Below are positions 17,565 to 24,813 of a DNA stretch of 28,126 bases, piece after piece. The stretch is from an uncultured Prevotella sp. GTDB lineage: Bacteria; Bacteroidota; Bacteroidia; Bacteroidales; Bacteroidaceae. The notes under the pieces were generated by a model, which worked only from the letters and a program-made list of their open reading frames with translations, was not told where the DNA came from and searched no databases. The DNA lies in assembly GCA_934217675.1 (NCBI GenBank), contig CAKQCV010000031.1:1-28126 (forward strand), read 5' to 3'. The position numbers were made by a program, and so were the translations under genes. Each line of letters starts with the position of its first letter. The stretch's first letter is position 1.

Positions 17565-19457
17565 ATGAAGAAATGGACTGTTGAAGACTCTAAGGAGTTG
17601 TACAACATGGGAGGATGGGGAACATCCTATTTTGGAATAAACGATAAGGGTGACGTTTATGTTACACCATGCAAGGACAATACGCAGATAGACTTGCGTG
17701 ATGTTATGGACGAATTGGCTCTAAGAGACATCTCGGCCCCCGTGTTGCTCAGATTCCCCGATATCCTCGACAATCGAATTGAAAAAACATCAAGCTGCTT
17801 TGAAAAAGCTGCTAAAGAGTATGGATATAAAGGCGAAAGCTTTATCATATATCCAATAAAGGTCAACCAAATGCAGCCTGTGGTGGAAGAGATTATAAGT
17901 CATGGACGCAAATTCAACCTTGGATTGGAAGCAGGATCAAAGCCGGAGCTGCATGCCGTCATTGCTGTGCAGTGTCAGAGTGATTCCCTTATTATATGCA
18001 ATGGATACAAAGATCAAAGCTATATAGAATTGGCTCTGCTTGCACAAAAGATGGGAAAGCGTATCTTTATTGTAGTTGAGAAACTCAATGAACTTGAGAT
18101 AATAGCTCGTACTGCAAAGAAACTTAATGTAAAGCCAAATCTTGGTGTAAGAATAAAACTTGCATCTTCGGGAAGTGGAAAATGGGAAGGAAGTGGCGGA
18201 GATGCAAGTAAGTTCGGACTTACAAGTTCTGAGCTTCTCGCTGCTCTTGAGATTCTTGAGAAAAAAGGAATGAAAGACTGCTTGAGACTGATACATTTCC
18301 ATATTGGAAGCCAAATAACTAAAATACGTCGTATACAGACGGCTTTAAGAGAAGCATCGCAGTTTTATATCCAGCTCCACAAAATGGGATATAATGTAGA
18401 GTTCGTTGACTGTGGAGGAGGCTTGGGGGTTGATTATGACGGTACCCGTTCTTCAAATAGTGAGAGTAGTGTGAACTATTCCATTCAGGAATATGTGAAC
18501 GACTGCCTTTACACTTTTATTGAGGCGGCAGATGCAAATGGAATAAAGCATCCGAATATAATAACTGAAGGCGGACGCTCTTTGTCTGCACACCATTCAG
18601 TGCTTGTGATAGATGTACTTGAAACAGCATCCTTGCCAGAGATGAATGAGGAATATGAACCTGGACCTGATGCCCATAAACTTGTAAAAGACCTTTATGA
18701 TATATGGGATAATCTGAACCCACGCACCATGATGGAAGACTGGCATGATGCAGAGCAAATAAGAGAGGAAGCTCTTGATTTGTTTAGCCATGGAATGGTT
18801 GATCTGAAAACACGTGCCGAAATAGAAAGAATGTACTGGAGTGTTTGTCGTGAGGTGAATAGTATGGCAAAGAATCTGAAACATCTGCCTGAAGAATTGA
18901 AAGGACTCGATAAGCTTCTTGCAGATAAATATTTCTGTAACTTTTCGCTTTTCCAATCGTTGCCAGATAGTTGGGCAATTGATCAGTTGTTCCCGATAGT
19001 TCCATTGCAACGTTTAGACGAAAGACCAACACGCAGTGCCACAATACAAGATATAACTTGCGACAGCGACGGTAAGATAGCAAATTTTGTTACTAACCGA
19101 AACCTGTCTCACATACTTCCTGTACATACAGTGAAGAAGACCGAACCATATTATCTTGGTGTCTTCCTTGTTGGAGCTTATCAAGAGATACTTGGTGATA
19201 TGCACAACTTGTTTGGCGATACCAATGCTGTGCATATTTCAGTAAAGGATGGTAAGTATCATATTGACCAGATCTTTGATGGCGAAACAGTTGAAGAAGT
19301 GTTGAGTTATGTACAATATAATCCGAAGAAACTTGTGCGTCAATTGGAGATATGGGTTACAAAAAGCGTAAAGGCTGGAAAGATATCACTTGAGGAAGGA
19401 AAGGAATTCTTGTCAAATTATCGTTCAGGACTTTATGGATATACATATTTGGAATAA
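17565..19457 (+). CDS. speA: Biosynthetic arginine decarboxylase (PLP-dependent)
   Basis: Converts arginine to agmatine, the first step of the agmatine route to putrescine and spermidine. The 630-residue length is close to E. coli SpeA. The N-terminus (WGTSYFGINDKGDVYVTP) is typical of the family. The PLP lysine is Lys99 in YPIKVNQ. Other conserved blocks are GLEAGSKPEL, HFHIGSQI, VDCGGGLGVDYDGT (phosphate-binding glycines) and EGGRSLSAHHSVLV. A cysteine near the C-terminal side, in ITCDSDG, is the kind that completes the active site in the neighbouring subunit. No signal peptide. It ends only four bases before argB, so the enzymes that make and consume arginine are very likely co-expressed. 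Confidence 0.97.
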   Translation: MKKWTVEDSKELYNMGGWGTSYFGINDKGDVYVTPCKDNTQIDLRDVMDELALRDISAPVLLRFPDILDNRIEKTSSCFEKAAKEYGYKGESFIIYPIKVNQMQPVVEEIISHGRKFNLGLEAGSKPELHAVIAVQCQSDSLIICNGYKDQSYIELALLAQKMGKRIFIVVEKLNELEIIARTAKKLNVKPNLGVRIKLASSGSGKWEGSGGDASKFGLTSSELLAALEILEKKGMKDCLRLIHFHIGSQITKIRRIQTALREASQFYIQLHKMGYNVEFVDCGGGLGVDYDGTRSSNSESSVNYSIQEYVNDCLYTFIEAADANGIKHPNIITEGGRSLSAHHSVLVIDVLETASLPEMNEEYEPGPDAHKLVKDLYDIWDNLNPRTMMEDWHDAEQIREEALDLFSHGMVDLKTRAEIERMYWSVCREVNSMAKNLKHLPEELKGLDKLLADKYFCNFSLFQSLPDSWAIDQLFPIVPLQRLDERPTRSATIQDITCDSDGKIANFVTNRNLSHILPVHTVKKTEPYYLGVFLVGAYQEILGDMHNLFGDTNAVHISVKDGKYHIDQIFDGETVEEVLSYVQYNPKKLVRQLEIWVTKSVKAGKISLEEGKEFLSNYRSGLYGYTYLE

Positions 19458-19461
19458 AGGA

Positions 19462-20229
19462 ATGAATAATCTAACTATAGTTAAAGTGGGCGGTGCCGTT
19501 GTTGAAGACGACAACCGCCTTGCTGCTTTACTTGACAGCTTCAGTCAATTAAAAGGTAGAAAAGTACTTGTGCATGGTGGAGGACGTAGTGCTACTAAGA
19601 TAGCCACATTGCTTGGTATAGAGAGTAAGATGGTTAATGGCAGAAGAATTACCGACCATGAGATGTTACGGGTGGTAACCATGGTATATGGCGGACTCGT
19701 TAATAAAAATATTGTAGCACAACTTCAAAAGAAAAAAATAAATGCTGTTGGTCTGACAGGAGCCGATATGAACGTTGTACAGTCTCATAAGCGTCCAGTA
19801 AAAGATGTAGACTATGGATTTGTTGGGGATGTTGATTGCGTGGATGGAAAACAGCTGTCGCTGTTGATAGAAGCAGGAATAACACCAGTTATGGCTCCAC
19901 TTACACATGATGGAAATGGAAATATCTTAAACACCAATGCTGACACTATAGCATCAGAAACAGCTAAAGCACTTTCTTCATATTATGACGTAACATTGGT
20001 ATACGCCTTTGAGAAGAATGGAGTGCTTGCTAATCCTGATGATGACAATAGCGTGATAAGAAAGATAGATAAAGAAAAATTTGAGGAATGTGTTGCAAAT
20101 GGAACAATATCCGGAGGAATGTTGCCAAAACTTGAGAATGCATTCACTGCAATTGCCGAAGGCGTAAAAAAGGTGGCAATAACTAAAGATACGGATATTG
20201 CAGTAGAGAAAGGTACCTTTATATTCTAA
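19462..20229 (+). CDS. argB: N-acetylglutamate kinase
   Basis: Phosphorylates N-acetylglutamate in the second step of ornithine and arginine synthesis. I start it at the ATG at 19462, which follows AAAGGA and gives 255 residues; the frame is open 72 bases further upstream, but that lies inside speA and begins with residues unlike the family. The ATP-binding Lys8 lies in KVGG at 8-11. HGGG at 38-41, VNGRRITD around 59-65 and the NADTIASETAKAL stretch are conserved kinase blocks. The short N-terminus lacks the extra helix of arginine-inhibited hexameric forms, so it is probably arginine-insensitive like the E. coli enzyme; that is inference. Last gene of the topA cluster; 77 bases separate it from the sigma factor gene. 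Confidence 0.95.
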   Translation: MNNLTIVKVGGAVVEDDNRLAALLDSFSQLKGRKVLVHGGGRSATKIATLLGIESKMVNGRRITDHEMLRVVTMVYGGLVNKNIVAQLQKKKINAVGLTGADMNVVQSHKRPVKDVDYGFVGDVDCVDGKQLSLLIEAGITPVMAPLTHDGNGNILNTNADTIASETAKALSSYYDVTLVYAFEKNGVLANPDDDNSVIRKIDKEKFEECVANGTISGGMLPKLENAFTAIAEGVKKVAITKDTDIAVEKGTFIF

Positions 20230-20263
20230 ATAATTGTTAAATAAGAAAACTTTTTGCACTTTC

Positions 20264-20291
20264 TGTAACTTTCTTAAGGTTGGATCGTCTA
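20264..20291 (+). promoter_or_regulatory. ECF-type promoter upstream of the sigma factor gene
   Basis: TGTAACTTT begins at 20264 and CGTCTA lies at 20286-20291, with exactly 16 bases between GTAAC and CGTC. This is the classic layout of ECF sigma promoters (an AAC-containing -35 and a CGTC -10). It lies 15 bases before the sigma factor ATG, so transcription would start near 20297 with a leader of about 10 bases. It strongly suggests that the sigma factor drives its own gene. Confidence 0.75.
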
Positions 20292-20306
20292 ATATAATAG
20301 AGGCAA

Positions 20307-20822
20307 ATGAAAAATATCAGTTTCAAAAACGATGTCTTGCCGTTGAAAAACGTGCTTTATCGACTTGCACTCCGCATTACGATGAATAGAGAGGAAGCCG
20401 AGGATGTTGTTCAAGACACACTGATGAAAGTCTGGGATCGTAGGGATACATGGCAAGATATCGATTCGATAGAGGCTTTCAGTCTTACGATATGCCGGAA
20501 TATAGCTTTGGACAAGACGAAACGAATGTCAAGAAAAGACGAATCGCTTGACCAAAAAGACTATGAACCAAGTGCTTCTGCGGTTGTAACTCCTGATGAG
20601 CGGACTGAGCAGAAAGATTTGTTGAATATGGTGAGACGTATTATTGATGGCTTACCGGAAAAACAAAAAACATGTATGCAGCTTCGTGATTTTGAAGGGA
20701 AGTCATATAAGGATATTGCTAAAGTCCTTTCTATAACAGAAGAACAGGTTAAGGTGAATATTTACAGAGCTAGACAAGCTGTAAAGCAAAAGTTTAACGA
20801 AAATGCAGAATATGGATTATAA
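20307..20822 (+). CDS. ECF-type RNA polymerase sigma factor
   Basis: Alternative sigma factor of 171 residues, containing only regions 2 and 4 as in ECF sigmas. Region 2 is around residues 15-44 (YRLALRITMNREEAEDVVQDTLMKVW), with the conserved DVVQDTLMKVW helix. Region 4 is around 113-162 (LPEKQKTCMQLRDFEGKSYKDIAKVLSITEEQVKVNIYRARQAVKQKF), where the helix-turn-helix reads the -35 element. A good ECF promoter sits immediately upstream. The next gene overlaps its 3' end and encodes a one-pass membrane protein, probably its anti-sigma factor. The signal it answers to is unknown. Unlike many Bacteroidetes ECF sigmas, this one is not next to a SusC gene. Confidence 0.93.
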   Translation: MKNISFKNDVLPLKNVLYRLALRITMNREEAEDVVQDTLMKVWDRRDTWQDIDSIEAFSLTICRNIALDKTKRMSRKDESLDQKDYEPSASAVVTPDERTEQKDLLNMVRRIIDGLPEKQKTCMQLRDFEGKSYKDIAKVLSITEEQVKVNIYRARQAVKQKFNENAEYGL

Positions 20823-21285
20823 ATACATCGAACAACTATTGGAGCGCTTTTGGAATTGCGAAACTTCTGTAGAAGAAGAAACAATACTGAAAACATTCTT
20901 TAGTCAAGAAGACATTCCGGCAGAACTCTTAAAATACAAGAGCCTGTTCGTTTATGCCGTAGAAGAGCCTAAGGTTGATATGCTTGGCGAGGACTTCGAT
21001 GCTAAAATGGAAACTCTCATTGGAGAAAATGAACCGGTGAAAGCTCGTGTGATTCCTTTCCGCCAGCGTCTGTTGCCATTGTTTAAAGCGGCAGCAGTAG
21101 TAGCTATCATACTCACTCTCGGCAATGCATCGCAGATGGCATTCTATGAAGAGCAGGATAATGATTCTGCAGCAGTGGCTTCATTGCCGAAAGTGCAGAG
21201 TGGACCATCTGTAGCTATGGGAGGCGATTCTGTGAAAATCGACACGCTTAAAAAAACAGCTGTCGTGAAAAATATACTTAAATAA
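20812..21285 (+). CDS. Membrane protein coupled to ECF sigma, probable anti-sigma factor
   Basis: Small protein of 157 residues from the ATG at 20812; the in-frame ATG at 20803 would add three residues. Either start overlaps the sigma gene (11 or 20 bases), indicating translational coupling. The N-terminal ~80 residues are helical and charged (YIEQLLERFWNCETSVEEETILKTFF). One hydrophobic segment, about 88-106 (LLPLFKAAAVVAIILTLGNA), can span the membrane, leaving a C-terminal tail of about 50 residues outside. The placement and topology fit an anti-sigma factor. It lacks the HxxxCxxC zinc motif of classical ZAS anti-sigmas and also the FecR pattern. No family identified; the function is inferred from context. 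Confidence 0.8.
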   Translation: MDYKYIEQLLERFWNCETSVEEETILKTFFSQEDIPAELLKYKSLFVYAVEEPKVDMLGEDFDAKMETLIGENEPVKARVIPFRQRLLPLFKAAAVVAIILTLGNASQMAFYEEQDNDSAAVASLPKVQSGPSVAMGGDSVKIDTLKKTAVVKNILK

Positions 21286-21337
21286 GATAAATTTCTATGC
21301 TTTCTCAAAATAATAATCATGTTTAGTAAAACAACTC

Positions 21338-21355
21338 AGAAGCTGTGAAGCTTCT
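21338..21355 (+). other. Short hairpin after the anti-sigma-like gene
   Basis: AGAAGCT (21338-21344) and AGCTTCT (21349-21355) form a perfect 7-bp stem around a GTGA loop. The following bases are TCTCTC with a later TTTTT, so termination would be weak. It may help end the sigma operon or protect the 3' end ahead of the stronger terminator at 21388. Confidence 0.4.
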
Positions 21356-21387
21356 TCTCTCAAATTTTTCATAACATACTAACGTAA

Positions 21388-21427
21388 AGGTCGTCATAGG
21401 GTAATTCCATAGACGACCTCTTTTTTT
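21388..21427 (+). terminator. Rho-independent terminator of the ECF sigma operon
   Basis: AGGTCGTC (21388-21395) pairs with GACGACCT (21412-21419). The intervening 16 bases can form a small inner stem (GGG with TCC). A run of seven T follows at 21421-21427. It lies about 100 bases after the last gene of the sigma operon and before the M16 peptidase promoter. Confidence 0.88.
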
Positions 21428-21479
21428 CTCTCATTTTATAAATTACATCTTAACATTTTCTATCTTGCATATTTTACCG

Positions 21480-21487
21480 TAACTTTG
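21480..21487 (+). promoter_or_regulatory. -7 element for the M16 peptidase gene
   Basis: TAACTTTG fits TAnnTTTG. TTTC at 21457-21460, 19 bases upstream, is only a partial -33. Transcription would start near 21494, so the ATG at 21520 fits better than the TTG at 21499. Confidence 0.4.
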
Positions 21488-21519
21488 TATGGTTTTTTTT
21501 GGTAAATGTAAAAGTATAT

Positions 21520-22749
21520 ATGGATTACAATACGATAACTCTTGATTGCGGACTGAGAGTAATACATCTTTCATCAACCTCACCGGTGGTATATTGTGGA
21601 TATGAAGTTTGTGTGGGAACAAGAGATGAAGAGTGTGGAGAAGAAGGCATGGCACATTTTTGTGAACATACCACATTTAAAGGAACAACAAAGCGAACGG
21701 CAATGCAAATATTGAACTGTTTGGAAAGTGTAGGGGGAGAACTTAACGCTTTTACCAATAAGGAAGATACTGTATACTATTCTGCAATATTGAAAGAACA
21801 TTTTCCACGTGCTGTAGAGTTGCTCACAGATATTGTCTTCAGCAGCACATATCCACAGAATGAGATAGACAAGGAAGTTGAAGTGATATGTGATGAGATA
21901 GAAAGCTACAACGACTCACCTGCAGAATTGATATACGATGATTTCGAAAATGCTATATTTGCAGGACATCCACTTGGGCACAATATTCTTGGAGATGCTG
22001 AAACACTTCGTAAGTATACAACCGAAGATGCCGTACGCTTTACAAAGAAATTTTATAAGCCCCAAAATTCTATTTTTTTTGTCTATGGCAATGTGGAGTT
22101 TAAAGATGTTGTGAGGCTTCTGAAGAAAAGCACGCAAGGTCTTACAGCTGCAAAACCACTGGTCGATATTACACCTAAAATAGCTCTGTCAGAGTATACA
22201 CCGCAAACGGTAAAACATGATCGTGGAACTCATCAGGCACATGTAATGATTGGCAATAGGGCATACAGTGTTCATGATAGAAGAAGAATGCCACTATATT
22301 TGCTTAATAATATACTTGGTGGACCAGGAATGAATGCACGCTTCAATATATCGTTGCGGGAGAAAAATGCTTTGGTTTATACTGTAGAGAGTACAATGAT
22401 GTGCTATTCTGATACGGGACTGTGGTGTACATATTTTGGATGTGACCCTAAGGACGTGAAAAAATGTTTGAAACTTGTAAGACGTGAACTCGACAAAGTA
22501 ATGCAGCATCCGCTGACCGATACCCAACTAAATGCTGCAAAGCGTCAAATAAAAGGTCAAATAGGTGTGGCTTGCGACAATAGAGAAAGTTTTGCCCTTG
22601 ACTTCGGAAAAACCTTTCTGCATTACGGCTGGAAAAAAGACGTGACAAAATTGATGGAAGATATTGATAATATTACGATAGAGGAAATACAAGCAGTAGC
22701 TTGTGATATATTTGAACAAGACAAGCTAACAACGTTGGTTTATGAATAA
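21520..22749 (+). CDS. M16-family zinc peptidase
   Basis: Inverzincin-type metallopeptidase related to mitochondrial processing peptidase beta subunits and bacterial PqqL/YmxG proteins. From the ATG at 21520 it has 409 residues, the single-repeat M16B size. The inverted zinc motif is HFCEH at residues 46-50 (His46, catalytic Glu49, His50). The third ligand is probably Glu126 in EVICDEIESYNDSP, 76 residues on, as expected. ELNAFTNKEDTVYYSAIL is the conserved block after the motif. The C-terminal half contains NNILGGPGMNARFNISLREKNALVYTVES, matching the family's second domain (GGG.SSRL...R...GL.Y). No signal peptide, so apparently cytoplasmic. No partner M16 gene lies beside it. Substrate unknown. 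Confidence 0.93.
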   Translation: MDYNTITLDCGLRVIHLSSTSPVVYCGYEVCVGTRDEECGEEGMAHFCEHTTFKGTTKRTAMQILNCLESVGGELNAFTNKEDTVYYSAILKEHFPRAVELLTDIVFSSTYPQNEIDKEVEVICDEIESYNDSPAELIYDDFENAIFAGHPLGHNILGDAETLRKYTTEDAVRFTKKFYKPQNSIFFVYGNVEFKDVVRLLKKSTQGLTAAKPLVDITPKIALSEYTPQTVKHDRGTHQAHVMIGNRAYSVHDRRRMPLYLLNNILGGPGMNARFNISLREKNALVYTVESTMMCYSDTGLWCTYFGCDPKDVKKCLKLVRRELDKVMQHPLTDTQLNAAKRQIKGQIGVACDNRESFALDFGKTFLHYGWKKDVTKLMEDIDNITIEEIQAVACDIFEQDKLTTLVYE

Positions 22750-22765
22750 TTAGGGTATCTATTGC

Positions 22766-22806
22766 CGAAAAATGTTTAAATTCTATTTCTTTAGAAACAT
22801 TTTTCG
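22766..22806. other. 12-bp perfect inverted repeat between M16 gene and glsA-like gene
   Basis: CGAAAAATGTTT (22766-22777) and AAACATTTTTCG (22795-22806) are exact reverse complements with a 17-base loop. It lies 17 bases after the M16 stop. It could be a terminator in which the right arm's TTTTT forms the tract, or a protein-binding site upstream of the next promoter. Confidence 0.5.
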
Positions 22807-22838
22807 AAGAAATAGTAACGTATGTGAAAAAGTTAGGT

Positions 22839-22846
22839 TATTTTTG
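22839..22846 (+). promoter_or_regulatory. -7 element for the glsA-like gene
   Basis: TATTTTTG fits TAnnTTTG; no good -33 is seen. It lies downstream of an in-frame ATG at 22824, which would therefore not be in the mRNA, and about 23 bases upstream of the ATG at 22869, the chosen start. Confidence 0.42.
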
Positions 22847-22868
22847 CATAGTTAAAGTAACATTCGGA

Positions 22869-23693
22869 ATGGAAGTAACAAAGAAAACAATTGACATAGA
22901 CAAGATACTTAAAGACAAGATGGGAAGCAAAGCGGAGCGTGTGCCTCAATTGCTTGTCAGATGGCTTAAACATATAGTTCATCAAGATCAGGTTAATGCT
23001 TTTTTATGGGAAAGTCGTGAACATAAAGGCGTAGAATGGCTTGAAGACTGTGTGAAGTATCTTGATATGACACTTGATATAGTGGGTAAAGAGAATCTTC
23101 CTGACAAGGATGATGGAAAGTTATACACCTTTGTTAGCAATCATCCGCTTGGTGGAGTTGATGGCGTAGCACTTGGTGCAATAATTGGCAGGCATTATGA
23201 TGGAAAGTTTCGTTATCTTGTAAATGATTTACTAATGAATCTTCCAGGACTTGCTCCGCTATGTATTCCTATCAATAAAACAGGAAACCAAAGTCGTAAT
23301 TTCCCGGCAATGGTAGAGGCTGGATTCAGTAGCGATAATCACATGTTGATGTTTCCGGCAGGTTTGTGCTCACGAAGAATAAATGGTGAAATACACGATA
23401 TACCATGGACAAAAACGTTCATTTCGAAAAGTGTGGAATACCACAGGGATATTATACCAATTCATTTTGGAGGGCATAATTCGAAATTCTTCTATAGCCT
23501 TGCCAATATATGTAAGAAACTTGAAATAAAGTTTAACATTGCAATGCTGTTCCTTGTTGATGAGATGTATAAGAATGTGCATAAAGAATTTCGTGTTGCC
23601 ATAGGAAAGCCAATACCTTGGCAGACTTTTGACAAAAGTAGAACTCCGAAAGAGTGGGCTAAGTATGTCGAAGACAAGGTCTATGAACTATGA
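22869..23693 (+). CDS. glsA: PlsC-like O-acyltransferase, probable glycine-lipid synthesis (GlsA-like)
   Basis: Lysophospholipid-type acyltransferase of 274 residues from the ATG at 22869. The in-frame ATG at 22824 precedes the predicted promoter element and gives no conserved residues. The acyltransferase motif is NHPLGGVDG at 91-99 with His92 and Asp98; the spacing is H-x5-D, not the usual H-x4-D. The acceptor-side block LMFPAGLCSRR replaces the common FPEGTRS. WTKTFISKSVEYHRDIIPIHFGGHNSKFFY completes the fold. No strong transmembrane helix. It is followed 97 bases later by a GNAT N-acyltransferase. That pair is the arrangement of the Bacteroides glycine-lipid genes, where the N-acyltransferase makes a monoacyl amino acid and this enzyme would add the second acyl chain. 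The exact lipid made is inferred. Confidence 0.82.
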   Translation: MEVTKKTIDIDKILKDKMGSKAERVPQLLVRWLKHIVHQDQVNAFLWESREHKGVEWLEDCVKYLDMTLDIVGKENLPDKDDGKLYTFVSNHPLGGVDGVALGAIIGRHYDGKFRYLVNDLLMNLPGLAPLCIPINKTGNQSRNFPAMVEAGFSSDNHMLMFPAGLCSRRINGEIHDIPWTKTFISKSVEYHRDIIPIHFGGHNSKFFYSLANICKKLEIKFNIAMLFLVDEMYKNVHKEFRVAIGKPIPWQTFDKSRTPKEWAKYVEDKVYEL

Positions 23694-23790
23694 TGATAGT
23701 CAATTAACTCTATTTGGGAGAGAAGTCGATTAGCTTTATATAATAAAAAATTGGGCATTGCCCCTGCAGAAACAATATCAATAATTGAAA

Positions 23791-24780
23791 ATGGAACAAG
23801 ATATAATCCAGCCTATTGACAAAGAGCTGTTGAAAAAGGAGCTGACACCAGAACGTCAACTGCGCATGACAAACAAAAGCAACAATGAAATTTATATCAT
23901 TACAGCTCATAATGCGCCAAACGTGATGAAGGAAATTGGTCGCCTTCGTGAAATCGCTTTTCGTGAAGCTGGTGGCGGAACGGGCAAAAGTATGGATATT
24001 GACGAGTTTGATACCATGCCCAATTGCTATAAACAGCTTATTGTGTGGAATCCTGAAGCAGAGGAGATAATAGGTGGCTACAGATATATACTTGGAACAG
24101 AAGTTGATGTGGATGACAACGGACAGCCTATTCTTGCAACAAGCCACATGTTTTATTTCTCAGAGAAGTTTATGGCGGATTATATGCCGCAAACCATTGA
24201 ACTTGGACGTTCTTTCGTGTCATTGCCATACCAAAGTTCAAGAATGGGAGCAAAGAGCCTTTTTGCTCTTGACAACCTTTGGGATGGTCTTGGAGCATTG
24301 ACTGTTATAATGCCTAATGTGAAATATTTCTTTGGCAAGATGACGATGTATCCGTCTTATATCCGTAAGGGTAGGGATATGATTCTTTATTTTTTGAAGA
24401 AACATTTTGATGATAAGGAGAATCTTGTAATTCCGATGGAACCACTGAAAATTGAAACAGATCCGGAAGAACTCAAGGCTTTGTTTTGTGAAGATGACTT
24501 TAGGGCAGACTATCGCATACTTAACCGCGAAATCAGAAAAATGGGTTATAACATTCCACCGCTTGTTAATGCGTATATGAATCTCAGTCCTACAATGAAG
24601 CTTTTCGGTACGGCAATCAATGATGGATTTGGAGATGTTGAGGAAACAGGAATTCTTATCGCAGTTGATGAGATTCTTGAGGAGAAACGCATGCGTCATA
24701 TAGATTCTTATATAAAGGAGCATCCAGAGGCACTAAACCTTACAAGTGGTGCCAATCCTATTATTTACAAAGAGAAATAG
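23791..24780 (+). CDS. glsB: GNAT-type N-acyltransferase, probable glycine/ornithine-lipid synthase (GlsB-like)
   Basis: Predicted to transfer a 3-hydroxyacyl chain from acyl carrier protein to the amino group of an amino acid, making a lyso-aminolipid. From the ATG at 23791 it has 329 residues; a TTG two codons upstream is also in frame. The acyltransferase core lies at about 40-190, with VMKEIGRLREIAFREAGGGTGKSMDIDEFD, IIGGYRYILG and TIELGRSFVSLPYQ, all characteristic of the OlsB/'hemolysin'-like GNAT family. The C-terminal ~130 residues, with MNLSPTMKLFGTAINDGFGDVEETGILIAVDEI, are typical of the longer Bacteroidetes form. Its partner O-acyltransferase lies just upstream. In Bacteroides thetaiotaomicron the corresponding gene makes glycine lipids, but ornithine or serine products cannot be excluded from sequence. 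Confidence 0.85.
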   Translation: MEQDIIQPIDKELLKKELTPERQLRMTNKSNNEIYIITAHNAPNVMKEIGRLREIAFREAGGGTGKSMDIDEFDTMPNCYKQLIVWNPEAEEIIGGYRYILGTEVDVDDNGQPILATSHMFYFSEKFMADYMPQTIELGRSFVSLPYQSSRMGAKSLFALDNLWDGLGALTVIMPNVKYFFGKMTMYPSYIRKGRDMILYFLKKHFDDKENLVIPMEPLKIETDPEELKALFCEDDFRADYRILNREIRKMGYNIPPLVNAYMNLSPTMKLFGTAINDGFGDVEETGILIAVDEILEEKRMRHIDSYIKEHPEALNLTSGANPIIYKEK

Positions 24781-24813
24781 ATTTTCTTTTGTCTGATTTT
24801 ATACTCAATAAGT

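Noticed and set aside
19390..19461. A 24-residue N-terminal extension of ArgB
   Set aside because: It overlaps speA in another frame and does not resemble the regulatory helix of arginine-sensitive enzymes; the ATG at 19462 has AAAGGA directly before it.
21371..21396. A second ECF-like promoter (ATAAC, 16 bases, CGTC) before the M16 gene
   Set aside because: The CGTC is part of the terminator stem at 21388-21395, the -10 lacks the following TA, and any transcript would run straight into the terminator.
22824..22868. An upstream ATG for the glsA-like gene
   Set aside because: It precedes the predicted -7 element at 22839-22846, so it would not be transcribed from that promoter, and the residues added are not conserved-looking.
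23753..23763. GGGC-ATT-GCCC mini-hairpin between glsA and glsB
   Set aside because: Only four base pairs with a three-base loop and no T run; likely chance.
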